From NCBI RefSeq assembly GCF_008843145.1, contig NZ_CP030265.1, positions 2,590,001 through 2,654,000 on the forward strand: 64,000 nt of DNA. Reading direction: 5' to 3'. The position numbers and the translations under genes were made by a program. Positions within the stretch are counted from its first letter, which is position 1. Each line of letters opens with the position of its first letter. A model generated the notes under the pieces. That model had not been told where the DNA came from. It did no database searches and was given only the letters and a program-made list of their open reading frames with translations. Origin of the DNA: Skermanella pratensis. Its GTDB lineage: Bacteria > Pseudomonadota > Alphaproteobacteria > Azospirillales > Azospirillaceae. Shown here piece after piece: positions 44,725-53,830 of the stretch.

Positions 44725-46083
44725 TCAGCCGGTTCCGGGAGAGCCGACGATGGCGCCGAGCAGCAGGACCATGACGAAGCCGACCAGCGAGACGATGGTT
44801 ACCGCGACGGTCCAGGACTGGAGGGTTTCCTTCTCCGTCAGGCCGAAGAAGCGGCTGACCAGCCAGAAGCCGCTGTCGTTGACGTGGCTGAGGATCGTGC
44901 CGCCCGCCGCGATGGCGATGGTGGCAAGCGCCAGCTGCGGTCCCTCGACATTGTTCTGCTGCAGGATCGGCCCGACAAGGCCGGCCGCCGTCACCATGGC
45001 GACCGTCGCGGATCCCTGGGCAACCCGGATCAGCGCGGACACCATGAAGGCCAGGACCAGGAAGGGCAGGCCGGATGCCGACATCATGTCGCCCAGCACC
45101 TGACCGACGCCGCTGTCGATCAGGACCTGCTTGAACACGCCGCCGGCCCCTGTCACCAGGATGATGATTCCGGCCGGCTCCAGCGCCTTGTTGACGATGT
45201 CCTGGATCTCCTCCCTGCCATAGCCGCGGCGTGAGCCGAGCAGCACCATGGCCAGCAGCGTTGCGATCAGCAGCGCCGAATAGGGATGGCCGATAAAGCC
45301 CAGTAACGACCGAAGGGCATTGCCTTCCTCCAGCAGGATCGCGGACGAGGTGCTCAGCAGGATCAGGAGCAGCGGCGTCAGGATGATCGCCAGCACCTCG
45401 CCGAAGCTGGGCAGTTCGCGGCTTTCGTCGATCTCCTTCAGGATGACGTAGTCGGGCACGCCCTTGGTGATGCGGCGGGAGATGTAGCTTCCCCAGATCG
45501 GTCCGGCGAGAATCATGGCGGGCAGGCCGCAGATCGTGCCGAACAGGATCACCCATCCCAGATCGGCGCCCAGAAGGTCCGCCACCGCGATCGGACCCGG
45601 CGTCGGCGGGATGAAGGCGTGGGTCACGGCGCCGCCGGCCACCAGCGGAATGCCGTAGTAGAGCAGGGGCCTGCCGCTGTCGCGCGCCAGCCTGTAGAGG
45701 ATCGGCACCAGGATGACGATCGCCACGTCCAGGAACACCGGAATCGAGACGATGAAGCCGGTCAGGCCAAGCGCCCACTGGACCTTGTCGTCGCCGAAGC
45801 GCTTGACCATGGTGCGGGCCAGCCGCTCGGCCCCTCCGGACACTTCGAGCATCTGCCCGAACATGGCGCCGAGGCCGACCACCACGGCGACGAAGCCGAG
45901 CGTGCCGCCCATGCCCCTTTCGACCGACTTGATCACGGCGTCCAGCGGCATCCCCGCCGCCACGCCGACCAGAAGGCTGACCAGCAACAGCGTGACGAAC
46001 GCATGGAGCCGCACCTTGATGACGAGGTACAGCAGCGCGGAAATGCCCGCGACGGCGACCAGGATCAGGTAAGTTCCGGACAT
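44725..46083 (-). CDS. GntP-family gluconate:H+ symporter
   Basis: 452 residues with about 12-14 hydrophobic segments. The family pattern GFIVSIPVFLDVAIVILVPI (about 108-127), GIPLVAGGAVTHAFIPPTPG (about 145-164) and GQMLEVSGGAERLA are diagnostic of GntP transporters for gluconate and related sugar acids. No gluconate kinase or other metabolic partner is next to it, so the substrate is open; other family members take up fructuronate, idonate or glycerate. A single-gene unit between the ada gene and the palindrome at 44602. Confidence 0.92.
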   Translation of the reverse strand: MSGTYLILVAVAGISALLYLVIKVRLHAFVTLLLVSLLVGVAAGMPLDAVIKSVERGMGGTLGFVAVVVGLGAMFGQMLEVSGGAERLARTMVKRFGDDKVQWALGLTGFIVSIPVFLDVAIVILVPILYRLARDSGRPLLYYGIPLVAGGAVTHAFIPPTPGPIAVADLLGADLGWVILFGTICGLPAMILAGPIWGSYISRRITKGVPDYVILKEIDESRELPSFGEVLAIILTPLLLILLSTSSAILLEEGNALRSLLGFIGHPYSALLIATLLAMVLLGSRRGYGREEIQDIVNKALEPAGIIILVTGAGGVFKQVLIDSGVGQVLGDMMSASGLPFLVLAFMVSALIRVAQGSATVAMVTAAGLVGPILQQNNVEGPQLALATIAIAAGGTILSHVNDSGFWLVSRFFGLTEKETLQSWTVAVTIVSLVGFVMVLLLGAIVGSPGTG

Positions 46084-46233
46084 CCCGTCACCTTTGCCGA
46101 AGCAGTCGACGAACTTCCTTATGACAGTTCAAAGGCATTTTCTCTCCTCCCCTGGTTGGCCCTTTGGACTGGGACGCGGCTGGAGAACGCCGGAAGGAGC
46201 AGTGGGTTCCATGCTCGACGGAGGGTCGTCCGA

Positions 46234-47358
46234 TCAGCCGGCAGGCGGTGTCGGCAAGGATTCCGCGCGTGCCGCGCGTTCGGCGGCAAGCAACGTCCGC
46301 TTGCGGTCCGCTCCCCATCGGTAACCGCCGAGGCCGCCATCGGCGCGCAAGGCGCGGTGGCAAGGAACAAGCACGGCGATGCGGTTGGAAGCACAGGCGC
46401 TGGCCGCCGCCCGCACGGCGCGGGGCGCTCCGGCGCCGACCGCCACTTCCGCATAGCTGACCGCGCCGCCGGCGCCGGTGCCCAGGAGAAACCGCCAGAC
46501 GCGGATCTGGAACGCTGTGCCGCGCAGGTCGAGCGGCAGGTCCGGCCTCGGACCGCCCCTGGACAGGTGTCCGTCCAGCGCCGTCATCCAGTCGTCCAGC
46601 TGGCCGTTCGCCTCGGCCGCGGGCACGAGCGCCGCACCGGGAAACTCCGACCGGAGCCGGCGTTCCAATCCGTCGCCGCTCTCCCCGAACTGAACGAAGC
46701 AGACACCCCGATCCGTCGCTGCCATCATGAGCGGGCCGAGCGCGGTCTCCCTGACCGCATGGACGATCGTCTCGCCGGCACCGCCGGCCCGATAGGCCGA
46801 GGGGGTCATGCCCAGGCCGCCGTCCACCTGTTCATAGACCCGGCTGGTCGAGCCGTAGCCGGCCGAGAAGATGGCCCCCGTCACATCGTCCCCCTCGCGC
46901 AGGCGGGCCTTCAGGATCTTCATCCGCTCGGCCGCCTGGAAGGCACGGGGCGAGACACCGAGCACCGCCGTGAAGCTGCGCTGCAGATGGAACGGGCTGA
47001 GGCCCGCCTGTCCGGCGAGCCGGGCCAGGGGCAGCGGTTCGTCGGCATGGTCGCGGATGAAGGCGGCGATCTCCCCGACTTTCAGCGCGAGCGGGTCCTT
47101 GCCTTCCGCCGCCAGCGGGCGGCAGCGCAGGCACGCGCGATAACCTGCCGTTTCCGCTTCGGCGGCGCTCGCGAAGAACTGGACGTTCTCCCGTCTCGGC
47201 GGGCGTGCCGGGCAGGAGGGGCGGCAGAACACGCCGGTCGTCCTCACGGCATAGACGAAGGCGCCGTCGGCGGACCTGTCGCGCGCGAGCAGTTTCGTCC
47301 ACCGCAGGTCGGCTTGGGAACGGTCGGGCACGGCTGCGTCGGCTTCGAGGATGGACAT
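46234..47358 (-). CDS. ada: Ada: bifunctional DNA methyl-transfer repair protein and transcriptional activator
   Basis: 374 residues from the ATG at 47358 (MSILEADAAV). The N-terminal zinc domain has the four cysteines C45, C49, C76 and C79 (FCRPSCPAR, ACLRCRP), one of which accepts methyl from phosphotriesters. An AraC-type HTH follows (about 95-180, with LARLAGQAGLSPFHLQRSFT). The C-terminal O6-methylguanine transferase has the active-site VLVPCHRALR near residue 335. All parts are present, so it should both repair DNA and activate its own gene when methylated. It is transcribed leftward, alone. Confidence 0.94.
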   Translation of the reverse strand: MSILEADAAVPDRSQADLRWTKLLARDRSADGAFVYAVRTTGVFCRPSCPARPPRRENVQFFASAAEAETAGYRACLRCRPLAAEGKDPLALKVGEIAAFIRDHADEPLPLARLAGQAGLSPFHLQRSFTAVLGVSPRAFQAAERMKILKARLREGDDVTGAIFSAGYGSTSRVYEQVDGGLGMTPSAYRAGGAGETIVHAVRETALGPLMMAATDRGVCFVQFGESGDGLERRLRSEFPGAALVPAAEANGQLDDWMTALDGHLSRGGPRPDLPLDLRGTAFQIRVWRFLLGTGAGGAVSYAEVAVGAGAPRAVRAAASACASNRIAVLVPCHRALRADGGLGGYRWGADRKRTLLAAERAARAESLPTPPAG

Positions 47359-47769
47359 CCCGATCTCCTTTTCCGGACCGGATCGATAAGGACCTGTCCC
47401 GGTGTTGCGGAAGTGACGACGCCACATCTATGCCAGGCACTCGCCGGCCGCACTCCGATCCTTGCGCCGGTATTCGGATCGTGCCACCGCCTCTTCGCGG
47501 ATGAACGCAAAGTTCCACAAATGCCGAGATACAGGTCGCATGAACCATATACCTATGCTTCCGCGATCCTAGACGTAATAGCATAGCTTTGATGAAGATA
47601 GGTAATCAGACGGGACGCATCTCATCAATCTCCAATGATGGAGTTGACGGTTTGTGTTTGCCGGGAACACGGTACTGCAATGTTAGTTTTGTATATTTGA
47701 TCGGCCGCCTGGCTTGGGCAGACAGCGGGATTCGTGGCCACGCCAGCAAGAAACAGATGGGAGCCGACG
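47359..47769. other. Divergent intergenic region between ada and the RTX gene
   Basis: 411 bases. No coding frame looks real. The stretch 47510-47700 is distinctly AT-rich and should contain the promoters of both genes. Ada-type genes are normally autoactivated from a site just upstream; I did not find a clear AAWWGCGCA-like box. No strong hairpin is apparent. Confidence 0.45.
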
Positions 47770-48900
47770 ATGCGGAAAGTTGGAACGAACGGTCGGGACA
47801 CGCTGGTCGGGACGCCCGACGACGACGTGCTCAGCGGGCTGGCAGGCAACGATACCATCAGCGGCCTGGGCGGGTCGGACATATTGATCGGGGGGAGCGG
47901 CAGGGACGCGATACGGGGAGGCGTCGGCAACGACTACATCCTGGCCGGGGGCGGCAACGACTCGGTGTTCGGTGACTCGGGCAACGACACGGTCAGGGCG
48001 GGGGCCGGCAACGACGCCGTCCGGGGAGGGGCCGGGCGCGACAGCCTTTACGGGGAAAGCGGGGCCGACAGGCTCTTCGGCGGGTCCGGCAACGACTATC
48101 TCGACGGCGGTACAGGTGCCGACAGGCTCTACGGAGGCGATGGCAACGACATCCTGGTGTGGAATACCGGACCGATCGAGCTGCGGGACCAGTTCGTTCC
48201 CGGTCCCGTGCTGGATGGCGGCGCCGGCCAGGATACCCTGCGCATCAACAGCGAAGTGCTCTATTACGTCGACGACTTCGACGGGGGTTGGGACGGCCCG
48301 TTCGCCGGCGAGGTCGGAATCCTCGCCGAAGGGGGGACCCTGAGCCTGCTGGTCGGCAATTCCACGCCGGAGGACCCGCCGAACATCTTCGCCCCGGTCG
48401 ACGGCATCGAGCGTTTCGAAGTTTCCAGCCTGGGTCCGGTTGTCATCGAGACACGGGGCGAGGAACAGATCGACTACACCGTCCTGGCGACCTCGCACGA
48501 CGACTTCCTGGCGGCCGGTGCCGGCGACCAGGTGCTGTACGGCAAGGGCGGCGACGACATGATCAGCGGCGGCGACGGCAACGACGAACTGTATGGCGGC
48601 GCCGGGAACGACCTGATCAGCGGGGGCGCCGGTCTGGACTGGATGGTCGGCGGGTCCGGCGACGACGTGTTCAGCGATTACCTGCCCGACATGTTCGGGG
48701 AGACGATCATCGGGTTCGAAGGGGCCGGCGAGGCAGGAGGGGACACGCTCGAACTGCTGCTGCCGGCTCCACGGGACAGGATAAAGATCACGGAAGGCGC
48801 GGATTTCACGACCTTCGACTTCCTGGATGACGATACGGACGCCGTGCTGACGGTCGGTGTGACCGGTCTGTTGCTGGGGGAGGATTACTTCCTTCTCTGA
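47770..48900 (+). CDS. RTX (haemolysin-type) calcium-binding secreted protein
   Basis: 376 residues. Two blocks of Gly/Asp-rich nonapeptides of the GGxGxDxUx type: about 15-130 (GLAGNDTISGLGGSDILIGG, GGVGNDYILAGGGNDSVFG, GGSGNDYLDGG) and about 250-310 (GGDGNDELYGGAGNDLISG). Between and after them are beta-rich segments without a recognised catalytic domain. There is no Sec signal; such proteins leave by type I secretion using a C-terminal signal, here ending LLGEDYFLL, hydrophobic as expected. No type I transporter genes are adjacent. An in-frame ATG at 47734 would add 12 unlikely residues. Possible role in matrix or adhesion. Confidence 0.88.
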   Translation: MRKVGTNGRDTLVGTPDDDVLSGLAGNDTISGLGGSDILIGGSGRDAIRGGVGNDYILAGGGNDSVFGDSGNDTVRAGAGNDAVRGGAGRDSLYGESGADRLFGGSGNDYLDGGTGADRLYGGDGNDILVWNTGPIELRDQFVPGPVLDGGAGQDTLRINSEVLYYVDDFDGGWDGPFAGEVGILAEGGTLSLLVGNSTPEDPPNIFAPVDGIERFEVSSLGPVVIETRGEEQIDYTVLATSHDDFLAAGAGDQVLYGKGGDDMISGGDGNDELYGGAGNDLISGGAGLDWMVGGSGDDVFSDYLPDMFGETIIGFEGAGEAGGDTLELLLPAPRDRIKITEGADFTTFDFLDDDTDAVLTVGVTGLLLGEDYFLL

Positions 48901-48974
48901 CGCGGAAGACTCCGGGATCCGGCCGGGCGCTATTCGCGTCCGGTCTTGATCCGCAATCCGGGAAACGACACCTC

Positions 48975-49141
48975 GGCGGGCTGGACATCCTGGTGAACAA
49001 TGCGGCCAGGCAGACGGCGCGGCAGTCGATCCCGCCCCGTTGCCCCACTACGCGCCGACCTACGTCCTCCCCGCCTCCCAGCGGTCGAGCCACGTCGCCG
49101 GCGAGGTCTATGGCGTGACCGGCGGGAACCCGACCCCGTAG
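48975..49141 (+). pseudogene. Remnant of a short-chain dehydrogenase/reductase
   Basis: Two fragments of one SDR protein are visible: GGLDILVNNAARQTA (the mid-protein NNAG motif region) in one frame at 48975-49020, then in another frame at about 49040-49141 the C-terminal tail VLPASQRSSHVAGEVYGVTG with GNPTP and a TAG stop. The catalytic Ser/Tyr-x-x-x-Lys section between them is missing. This is a classic internal deletion plus frame loss. It lies between the RTX gene and the convergent Vgb-like gene. Confidence 0.7.
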
Positions 49142-49153
49142 GTTTTTCCAGCG

Positions 49154-50122
49154 TCAGTCCTGGCCGGTGCGGACAACCACCAGCATGTCGGTGCCGGATT
49201 CCGGCGCCCAGATCTCGCCGCTGCGGCCCAGGATCTGGCGGACATTGGCTTCCGGCCGGGGGTGCCGCTGGACGTCGAACCGTTCGGTTTCCGGATCGAA
49301 CCGCACCAGGGCGTTGCCGCCGAAGTCGCTCAGCCAGACCTTGTCGTCCTCGTCGACGTAGACAGCATAGGCGAGCGGATCGTCGCCGGGCAGCTTCCAG
49401 CTCTTCCAGGTCCGGGCGGCGGGGTCATAGACGCTGACCTGCCCGCTGTTCCATTCGCTGACCCAGATATGCCCGCGGCTGTCCGACCAGACCCGCCGGG
49501 CGCCCTGGTCCTCCGTCGGCGGCTCGATCACCGTCGCCTTGCCGGTCTCGGTGTCGATACGCGCGATATGGCTGCCGGCGAGCGAGGCGTAGTAGATGTC
49601 GCCGTCCGGCGTCGCTGTGATGCCGTAGGGTCCGCGACCCTCCGGCGCCCGGAACACCTCCATTTCACGCGTTGCCGGGTTCAGGCGCCCATAGATGCCG
49701 TTCTGGCCGGTGAACCAGAGCACGCCCTTGCCGTCGAACGCGGCGGTGTTCAGGTTGGCACTCTCCGCATCGGCGGGCAGGGGATGGCGCGTCACCTCGC
49801 GGGTAGCGGGATCGACCCTGACGATCGCGTTGAGCCCGCTGTCGGTGATCCAGGGAGCGCCGTCCGGCCCCACTATGACGCCGTGCGGCGCCGAGCCGTC
49901 TCCCAGCGGGATCTGCTCCACCTCGCCGGTCGCGGGGTCGAGCCGGCCCAGGGCGCCGTGCCGCTGCGCGGTGTACCAAACGGCACCGTCCGGAGCGGGC
50001 GCCACGTCGTGCGGGCGGGAGCCCGACGGAACCTGGTATTCCTGCATGGAAAGTTCGGCGAAGGCGGGTCCGATGCCCATGAGCATCATCAGGGCAGTAC
50101 CGGCAATGACTGTCTTCCGCAT
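49154..50122 (-). CDS. Exported Vgb-like (streptogramin lyase family) beta-propeller protein
   Basis: 322 residues. A signal peptide (about 1-22, ending GPAFA-EL) is followed by repeated propeller blades: GSRPHDVAPAPDGAVWYTAQ, APHGVIVGPDGAPWITDSG, GPYGITATPDGDIYYASLAG and RRVWSDSRGHIWVSEWNSGQ. This matches the virginiamycin B lyase-like group. Most chromosomal members of this group are periplasmic and not proven lyases, so antibiotic resistance should not be assumed from the name. It is a single leftward gene. Confidence 0.86.
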   Translation of the reverse strand: MRKTVIAGTALMMLMGIGPAFAELSMQEYQVPSGSRPHDVAPAPDGAVWYTAQRHGALGRLDPATGEVEQIPLGDGSAPHGVIVGPDGAPWITDSGLNAIVRVDPATREVTRHPLPADAESANLNTAAFDGKGVLWFTGQNGIYGRLNPATREMEVFRAPEGRGPYGITATPDGDIYYASLAGSHIARIDTETGKATVIEPPTEDQGARRVWSDSRGHIWVSEWNSGQVSVYDPAARTWKSWKLPGDDPLAYAVYVDEDDKVWLSDFGGNALVRFDPETERFDVQRHPRPEANVRQILGRSGEIWAPESGTDMLVVVRTGQD

Positions 50123-50238
50123 GGAAAATTCCTTTCTCCGACAGGCCTGTCCCTGTCAGATAGGTGGATCTCCCATTACCGCCTTCAACCAAAGAGCATA
50201 TGCTTAAGACTATGTGTTAATTTCCCGCAAAACATGCG

Positions 50239-50345
50239 AAAAAAAAGGCCGTCCTGATGGACGGCCTGAAGTCTAGGGAGGAAACGCCCAAGAAGGCGTA
50301 TGCGGTATCACTACCGCAATGCACAAACGCGTCATCGCAAGTTTG
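50239..50345 (-). ncRNA. Candidate small RNA ending in a strong intrinsic terminator
   Basis: On the minus strand this segment has, in order, a 7-bp hairpin TGCGGTA-GTGA-TACCGCA (50301-50318), a short hairpin CGCC-TTCTTG-GGCG (50285-50298), an unpaired pyrimidine stretch GTTTCCTCCCTAGACTTC, and a 9-bp GC-rich hairpin (50246-50267) followed directly by eight T (50239-50246). The last element is a textbook intrinsic terminator. CCTCC in an open loop could pair with ribosome-binding sites, as in several alphaproteobacterial regulatory RNAs. The upstream sugar operon already terminates at 50354-50390, so this terminator needs another transcript. A leader of the Vgb-like gene is an alternative. 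The 5' end is a guess. Confidence 0.4.
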
Positions 50346-50353
50346 GTTCACTG

Positions 50354-50390
50354 AAAAAAGGCGCGAAAATCTTTTTTCCGCGCTTTTTTT
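50354..50390. terminator. Bidirectional intrinsic terminator after the sugar ABC operon
   Basis: A stem GCGCG/CGCGC (50361-50365 with 50379-50383), extended by an A/T inner helix, is flanked by seven T on the plus strand (50384-50390) and six T on the minus strand (complement of 50354-50359). It lies 22 bases beyond the stop of the last permease gene (50412) and should end the leftward sugar transporter transcript. Confidence 0.75.
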
Positions 50391-50411
50391 CATGCCAGGA
50401 TGCCGCCGGGG

Positions 50412-51365
50412 TCAGATCCGCTTCGTTCCTCCGCCGATCGCGATGACGGTCACGATGATGATCCCGGTCGCGACGAGCCTGACGCCCGCGCTCAGGCCGA
50501 AGGTGTTCAGCATCGTCACGATCAGGAACAGCAGCAGCGCCGCTCCCCAGATTCCCAGCGGCTCGGCGCGTCCCCCTGCCACGCTCGTGCCGCCGATCAC
50601 CGTGACCGCGATGGAGGCGAGCAGGTATTCCTCTCCCATGTTCAGCGAAGATCCGCCGGAGAACCCGGCCAGCAGGGCGCCGCACAGTCCGGCCAGGGTG
50701 GCCGACGCGATGGAGGTCGTCAGCCGCGCCTGCGCGACCGGCGTGCCGGCCAGCCGTGCCGCCCGCGGGTTCTGGCCCAGCGCCAGCAGCGTGCGGCCGT
50801 AGACGGTGCGCGACAGCACAAGCAGGACCAGGATGGTCAGCACCGCCGCGACCAGGGCCAGGTTGGGGATGCCTAGGGTGCGGCCCGTGCAGAAGTCAGC
50901 GAACACGGGCGGCGGCTTGATCTTCAGCCCGCGGCCATAGGCGATAGCGACGGACTGGACGATCAGCGAGCTGGACAGCGTCGCGATGATCGGCGGAATG
51001 CGCAGCAGGCGGATCAGCAGGTGGTTCGCGGTTCCCAGCAGCATGGCGGCACCCAGCGCCGCCGCGAGGCCGGCGGCGACCATGGCGTCGCTGCCGTCCA
51101 TCACCTTCATGGCGATGGCGCCGGACAGCGAGATCGCAGCCGGGATCGACAGGTCGACGTTGCCGGGACCCGACGTGATCAGCAGCATCTGGCCCAGCCC
51201 GACGATGACGAACAGGGCGGAGAAGGTCACCGCCGCCGCGGCGATTTCGGCAGCACCCCGTCCGCCGGAATAGACCAGGGTCACGGCCAGGATCGCCGCG
51301 GCCGCCGCGAGCGGCCAGACCCAGACCGGCACCGCTGCGCGGGGCCTCGACGCGGCGTCGGTCAT
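50412..51365 (-). CDS. Sugar ABC transporter permease (CUT2/ribose type), second permease
   Basis: 317 residues, about eight to ten hydrophobic segments. ITSGPGNVDLSIPAAISLSG and the later NMGEEYLLASIAVTVIGGTS region match the RbsC/XylH-type permease signature (GLDLSVG and A-x-IGG). The ATG at 51365 overlaps the preceding permease stop. It is the last gene of the four-gene operon encoding the binding protein, ATPase and two permeases. The sugar cannot be read from sequence. Confidence 0.9.
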   Translation of the reverse strand: MTDAASRPRAAVPVWVWPLAAAAAILAVTLVYSGGRGAAEIAAAAVTFSALFVIVGLGQMLLITSGPGNVDLSIPAAISLSGAIAMKVMDGSDAMVAAGLAAALGAAMLLGTANHLLIRLLRIPPIIATLSSSLIVQSVAIAYGRGLKIKPPPVFADFCTGRTLGIPNLALVAAVLTILVLLVLSRTVYGRTLLALGQNPRAARLAGTPVAQARLTTSIASATLAGLCGALLAGFSGGSSLNMGEEYLLASIAVTVIGGTSVAGGRAEPLGIWGAALLLFLIVTMLNTFGLSAGVRLVATGIIIVTVIAIGGGTKRI

Positions 51366-52330
51366 GACCGTTCCTCCGCCCGGTTCAGCACGGCGCGGAG
51401 CGCCAGCACGACGATGAGGATCGCCCCCTGGGCGCCGATCTGCCAGTCCGGCGGGATATGCATGAAGGTGAGGAACGATCCGGCAAGCGTCAGGGTCATG
51501 GCGCCCAGCACGGCTCCGACCGCGTTGACCCGGCCGCCGGTGAACTCGCCTCCCCCCAGGATCACGCCGGCGATCGATATCAACGTATAGCGCAGGGCCA
51601 TGTTGGCGTCGCCGGAGGTGGTCAGCCCCACCAGGGCTAGTCCGGACAACGCCCCCAGGGTGCCCGCGATCAGGTAGAGCGTCACCCGCGCCCGCAGCAG
51701 CGACCATCCCGCGTTCGCCAGCGCCTTGGGGTTGCCGCCGGCTCCGCGCAGGATCGTCCCGAAGGAGGACCGCATCAGCAGGTGGAGCGCCACGCCCAGC
51801 GCCGCCGCGTAGAGGATCGGCAGCGGGACGAAAGCGGGCTTCCACTTCATGATGGCGGTCAGGTACTCCGGCGCGCGGCCCCCCGGCGTCGGCAGGATCA
51901 GGACGGCGAGGCCGGTCCAGATGAACGACAGCCCCAGCGTCACGACGATGGAAGGCAGGTTGCGCCAGTGGATCAGCGCGCCCACCAGCCCATAGCCTGC
52001 GACGGCGGCGGCCAGCGCCAGCACCCCCAGCAGCGGCGCCTGGTTGAGCAGCGTCGCCGCGATGCAGGCGCACAGGCCGACGAAGCTGCCGATCGACAGG
52101 TCGAGGTCGCCGACAGTGATGATGCAGAGCTGGGCCAGCGTCGCCAGGATCACCGGGACAGCCAGGTTGAGCAGCAGCGTCAGGCCGATATAGCTCATGG
52201 CGCGGGGCTGCTGGGAGAAGATCACCGTCAGCATCAACGCCAGCGCTATCGCGGGAAGCAGGGCGCGGAGCAGCCTGACCGGGTCGATCCGGGAGCCGCG
52301 GCGGGCGGCGGGAACGATCAGGGCGCTCAC
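51362..52330 (-). CDS. Sugar ABC transporter permease (CUT2/ribose type), first permease
   Basis: 322 residues. The conserved [20 protein letters not shown] (about 67-86) and [20 protein letters not shown] (about 240-260) identify an RbsC-like permease. It pairs with the downstream permease to form a heterodimeric channel, unlike the single RbsC of ribose systems. Its ATG overlaps the ATPase gene stop and its stop overlaps the next start, both by four bases. Confidence 0.9.
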   Translation of the reverse strand: MSALIVPAARRGSRIDPVRLLRALLPAIALALMLTVIFSQQPRAMSYIGLTLLLNLAVPVILATLAQLCIITVGDLDLSIGSFVGLCACIAATLLNQAPLLGVLALAAAVAGYGLVGALIHWRNLPSIVVTLGLSFIWTGLAVLILPTPGGRAPEYLTAIMKWKPAFVPLPILYAAALGVALHLLMRSSFGTILRGAGGNPKALANAGWSLLRARVTLYLIAGTLGALSGLALVGLTTSGDANMALRYTLISIAGVILGGGEFTGGRVNAVGAVLGAMTLTLAGSFLTFMHIPPDWQIGAQGAILIVVLALRAVLNRAEERS

Positions 52331-53814
52331 GCGGCGTCCTCCCCCTCGGCGTAGGAGGCGCGCAGGATCGAGGCTTCGGTCATCCGGTCACGCGGCAGAT
52401 GGGCGACGATACGGCCCTGGTGGAAGACATAGACGCGGTCGCAATGGAACAGCTCCTCCATTTCGGTCGAGTACCAGAGGAAGGTCCGGCCGCGCTCGGC
52501 CTCCGCCCGGATGAAGCGGTAGACCTCCGACTTGGTCGAGATGTCGACGCCGCGCATGGGATCGTCCATCAGGATGATCCCGGCTTCCGACGCCAGCGCG
52601 CGGGCGAACAGCGCCTTCTGCTGGTTGCCGCCGGACAGCGACAGGATGCCCAGGTCCAGGTCGGGCGTCCGGATGCCGATCCGGTCGCGCCAGGTCCGGG
52701 CCAGGGCCGTTTCGCGCGCCGGGTCGATCAGGCCGGCCCGGCGCAGGTTCGCCAGCGATCGGATGGAGATGTTGCGGGCGATCGACCAGAGCGGGAACAC
52801 GCCGTCTGACTGCCGGTCGCCCGGCACCAGGGCCACCGGGCTTTCCACCACGGTCGAAGCATCCCGCCGGCCCCAGGCGTCGAACAGGCGGAGCAGCATT
52901 GCCGTTTGCCCGTGTCCCGCCAGTCCGGCGAGACCCACGACGTCGCCTTTGTCGGCCATCAGGTCGATCCCGTTGGGAACGGTCGATCTGGCCAGCACGG
53001 CGCGCGGCAGTCCGGTCGGTCTTGCCGGATCGGCCGTCCCCGGTCCGCGGGGCTGCCGCACCTCGGCACCCATGCTCTCGACGATGGCCTTTCGGGTGAG
53101 GCCGGAGGCGGGACGGTCGAGCACGACCAGCCCTTCGCGCATCACCACCACCCGCTCGGCGGCGACCAGTATCTCCGGAAGGATATGCGAGATGAAGACG
53201 GTGGCGACGTCCCGCTGGGCGGCATGGCGCAGGAAGGACAGAAGCTGTTCCGCCGCCCTGGCGTCCAGCGACGAGGTCGGCTCGTCCAGGATCACCAGCC
53301 GCAGCGGCGTGCCGGTGACGGTGAAGGCGCGCGCGATCTCCACCATCTGCCGGCGGCCCAGGGTCAGGTCGGCGACGGTCGTCCCGGGATCGATGCCGTG
53401 GCCGGGGAAGATCGCGTCGAGCCGGTCCAGGATCAGCCGGGCCGCCCGGCGGCGCCAGCCCCAGCCGCGGAGCTTCGGGTGAAGCACCCGGACATTCTCC
53501 GCGACGCTGAGATTGGGGCAGAGGGAAAGCTCCTGGAAGACGCAGCGCACGCCCATCCTGCCGGCGACGGCAGTGCCATAGTCGGCGATCTCCCGCCCGT
53601 CGGCGCCGATGGTGCCCGCGTCGGGCCGCAGCACCCCGGCCAGCACATGCATCAGCGTCGATTTGCCCGCTCCGTTGTGGCCCACCAGGCCCAGGCGCTC
53701 GCCCCGCGCGATGGCGAGGCTTACCCCCGCCAGCGCGCGGACGGCGCCGAAGCTCTTGCGGACATCGTCGAGCCGCAGGGCCGCTTCGGTCCCGGTCGTC
53801 ATCAGCGTGTCCAA
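52327..53814 (-). CDS. Sugar ABC transporter ATP-binding protein (RbsA type, two nucleotide-binding domains)
   Basis: 495 residues with two ABC domains. The first (about 13-245) has Walker [10 protein letters not shown], a modified signature [14 protein letters not shown] (usually LSVGxxQ) and Walker [13 protein letters not shown]. The second (about 270-490) has a degenerate Walker A (GLAGHGQT), normal for this family, a good signature [15 protein letters not shown] and Walker [13 protein letters not shown]. It energises uptake through the two downstream permeases. The first ATG at 53814 or a second at 53802 (MTTGTEAAL) could be used. It lies 16 bases after the binding-protein gene. Confidence 0.92.
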   Translation of the reverse strand: MDTLMTTGTEAALRLDDVRKSFGAVRALAGVSLAIARGERLGLVGHNGAGKSTLMHVLAGVLRPDAGTIGADGREIADYGTAVAGRMGVRCVFQELSLCPNLSVAENVRVLHPKLRGWGWRRRAARLILDRLDAIFPGHGIDPGTTVADLTLGRRQMVEIARAFTVTGTPLRLVILDEPTSSLDARAAEQLLSFLRHAAQRDVATVFISHILPEILVAAERVVVMREGLVVLDRPASGLTRKAIVESMGAEVRQPRGPGTADPARPTGLPRAVLARSTVPNGIDLMADKGDVVGLAGLAGHGQTAMLLRLFDAWGRRDASTVVESPVALVPGDRQSDGVFPLWSIARNISIRSLANLRRAGLIDPARETALARTWRDRIGIRTPDLDLGILSLSGGNQQKALFARALASEAGIILMDDPMRGVDISTKSEVYRFIRAEAERGRTFLWYSTEMEELFHCDRVYVFHQGRIVAHLPRDRMTEASILRASYAEGEDAA

Positions 53815-53830
53815 GACTTGCGGTCCGAGC

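Noticed and set aside
49154-50122. Vgb-like protein as a streptogramin resistance gene
   Set aside because: It has a signal peptide and propeller repeats found in many exported proteins; family resemblance alone does not support antibiotic inactivation.
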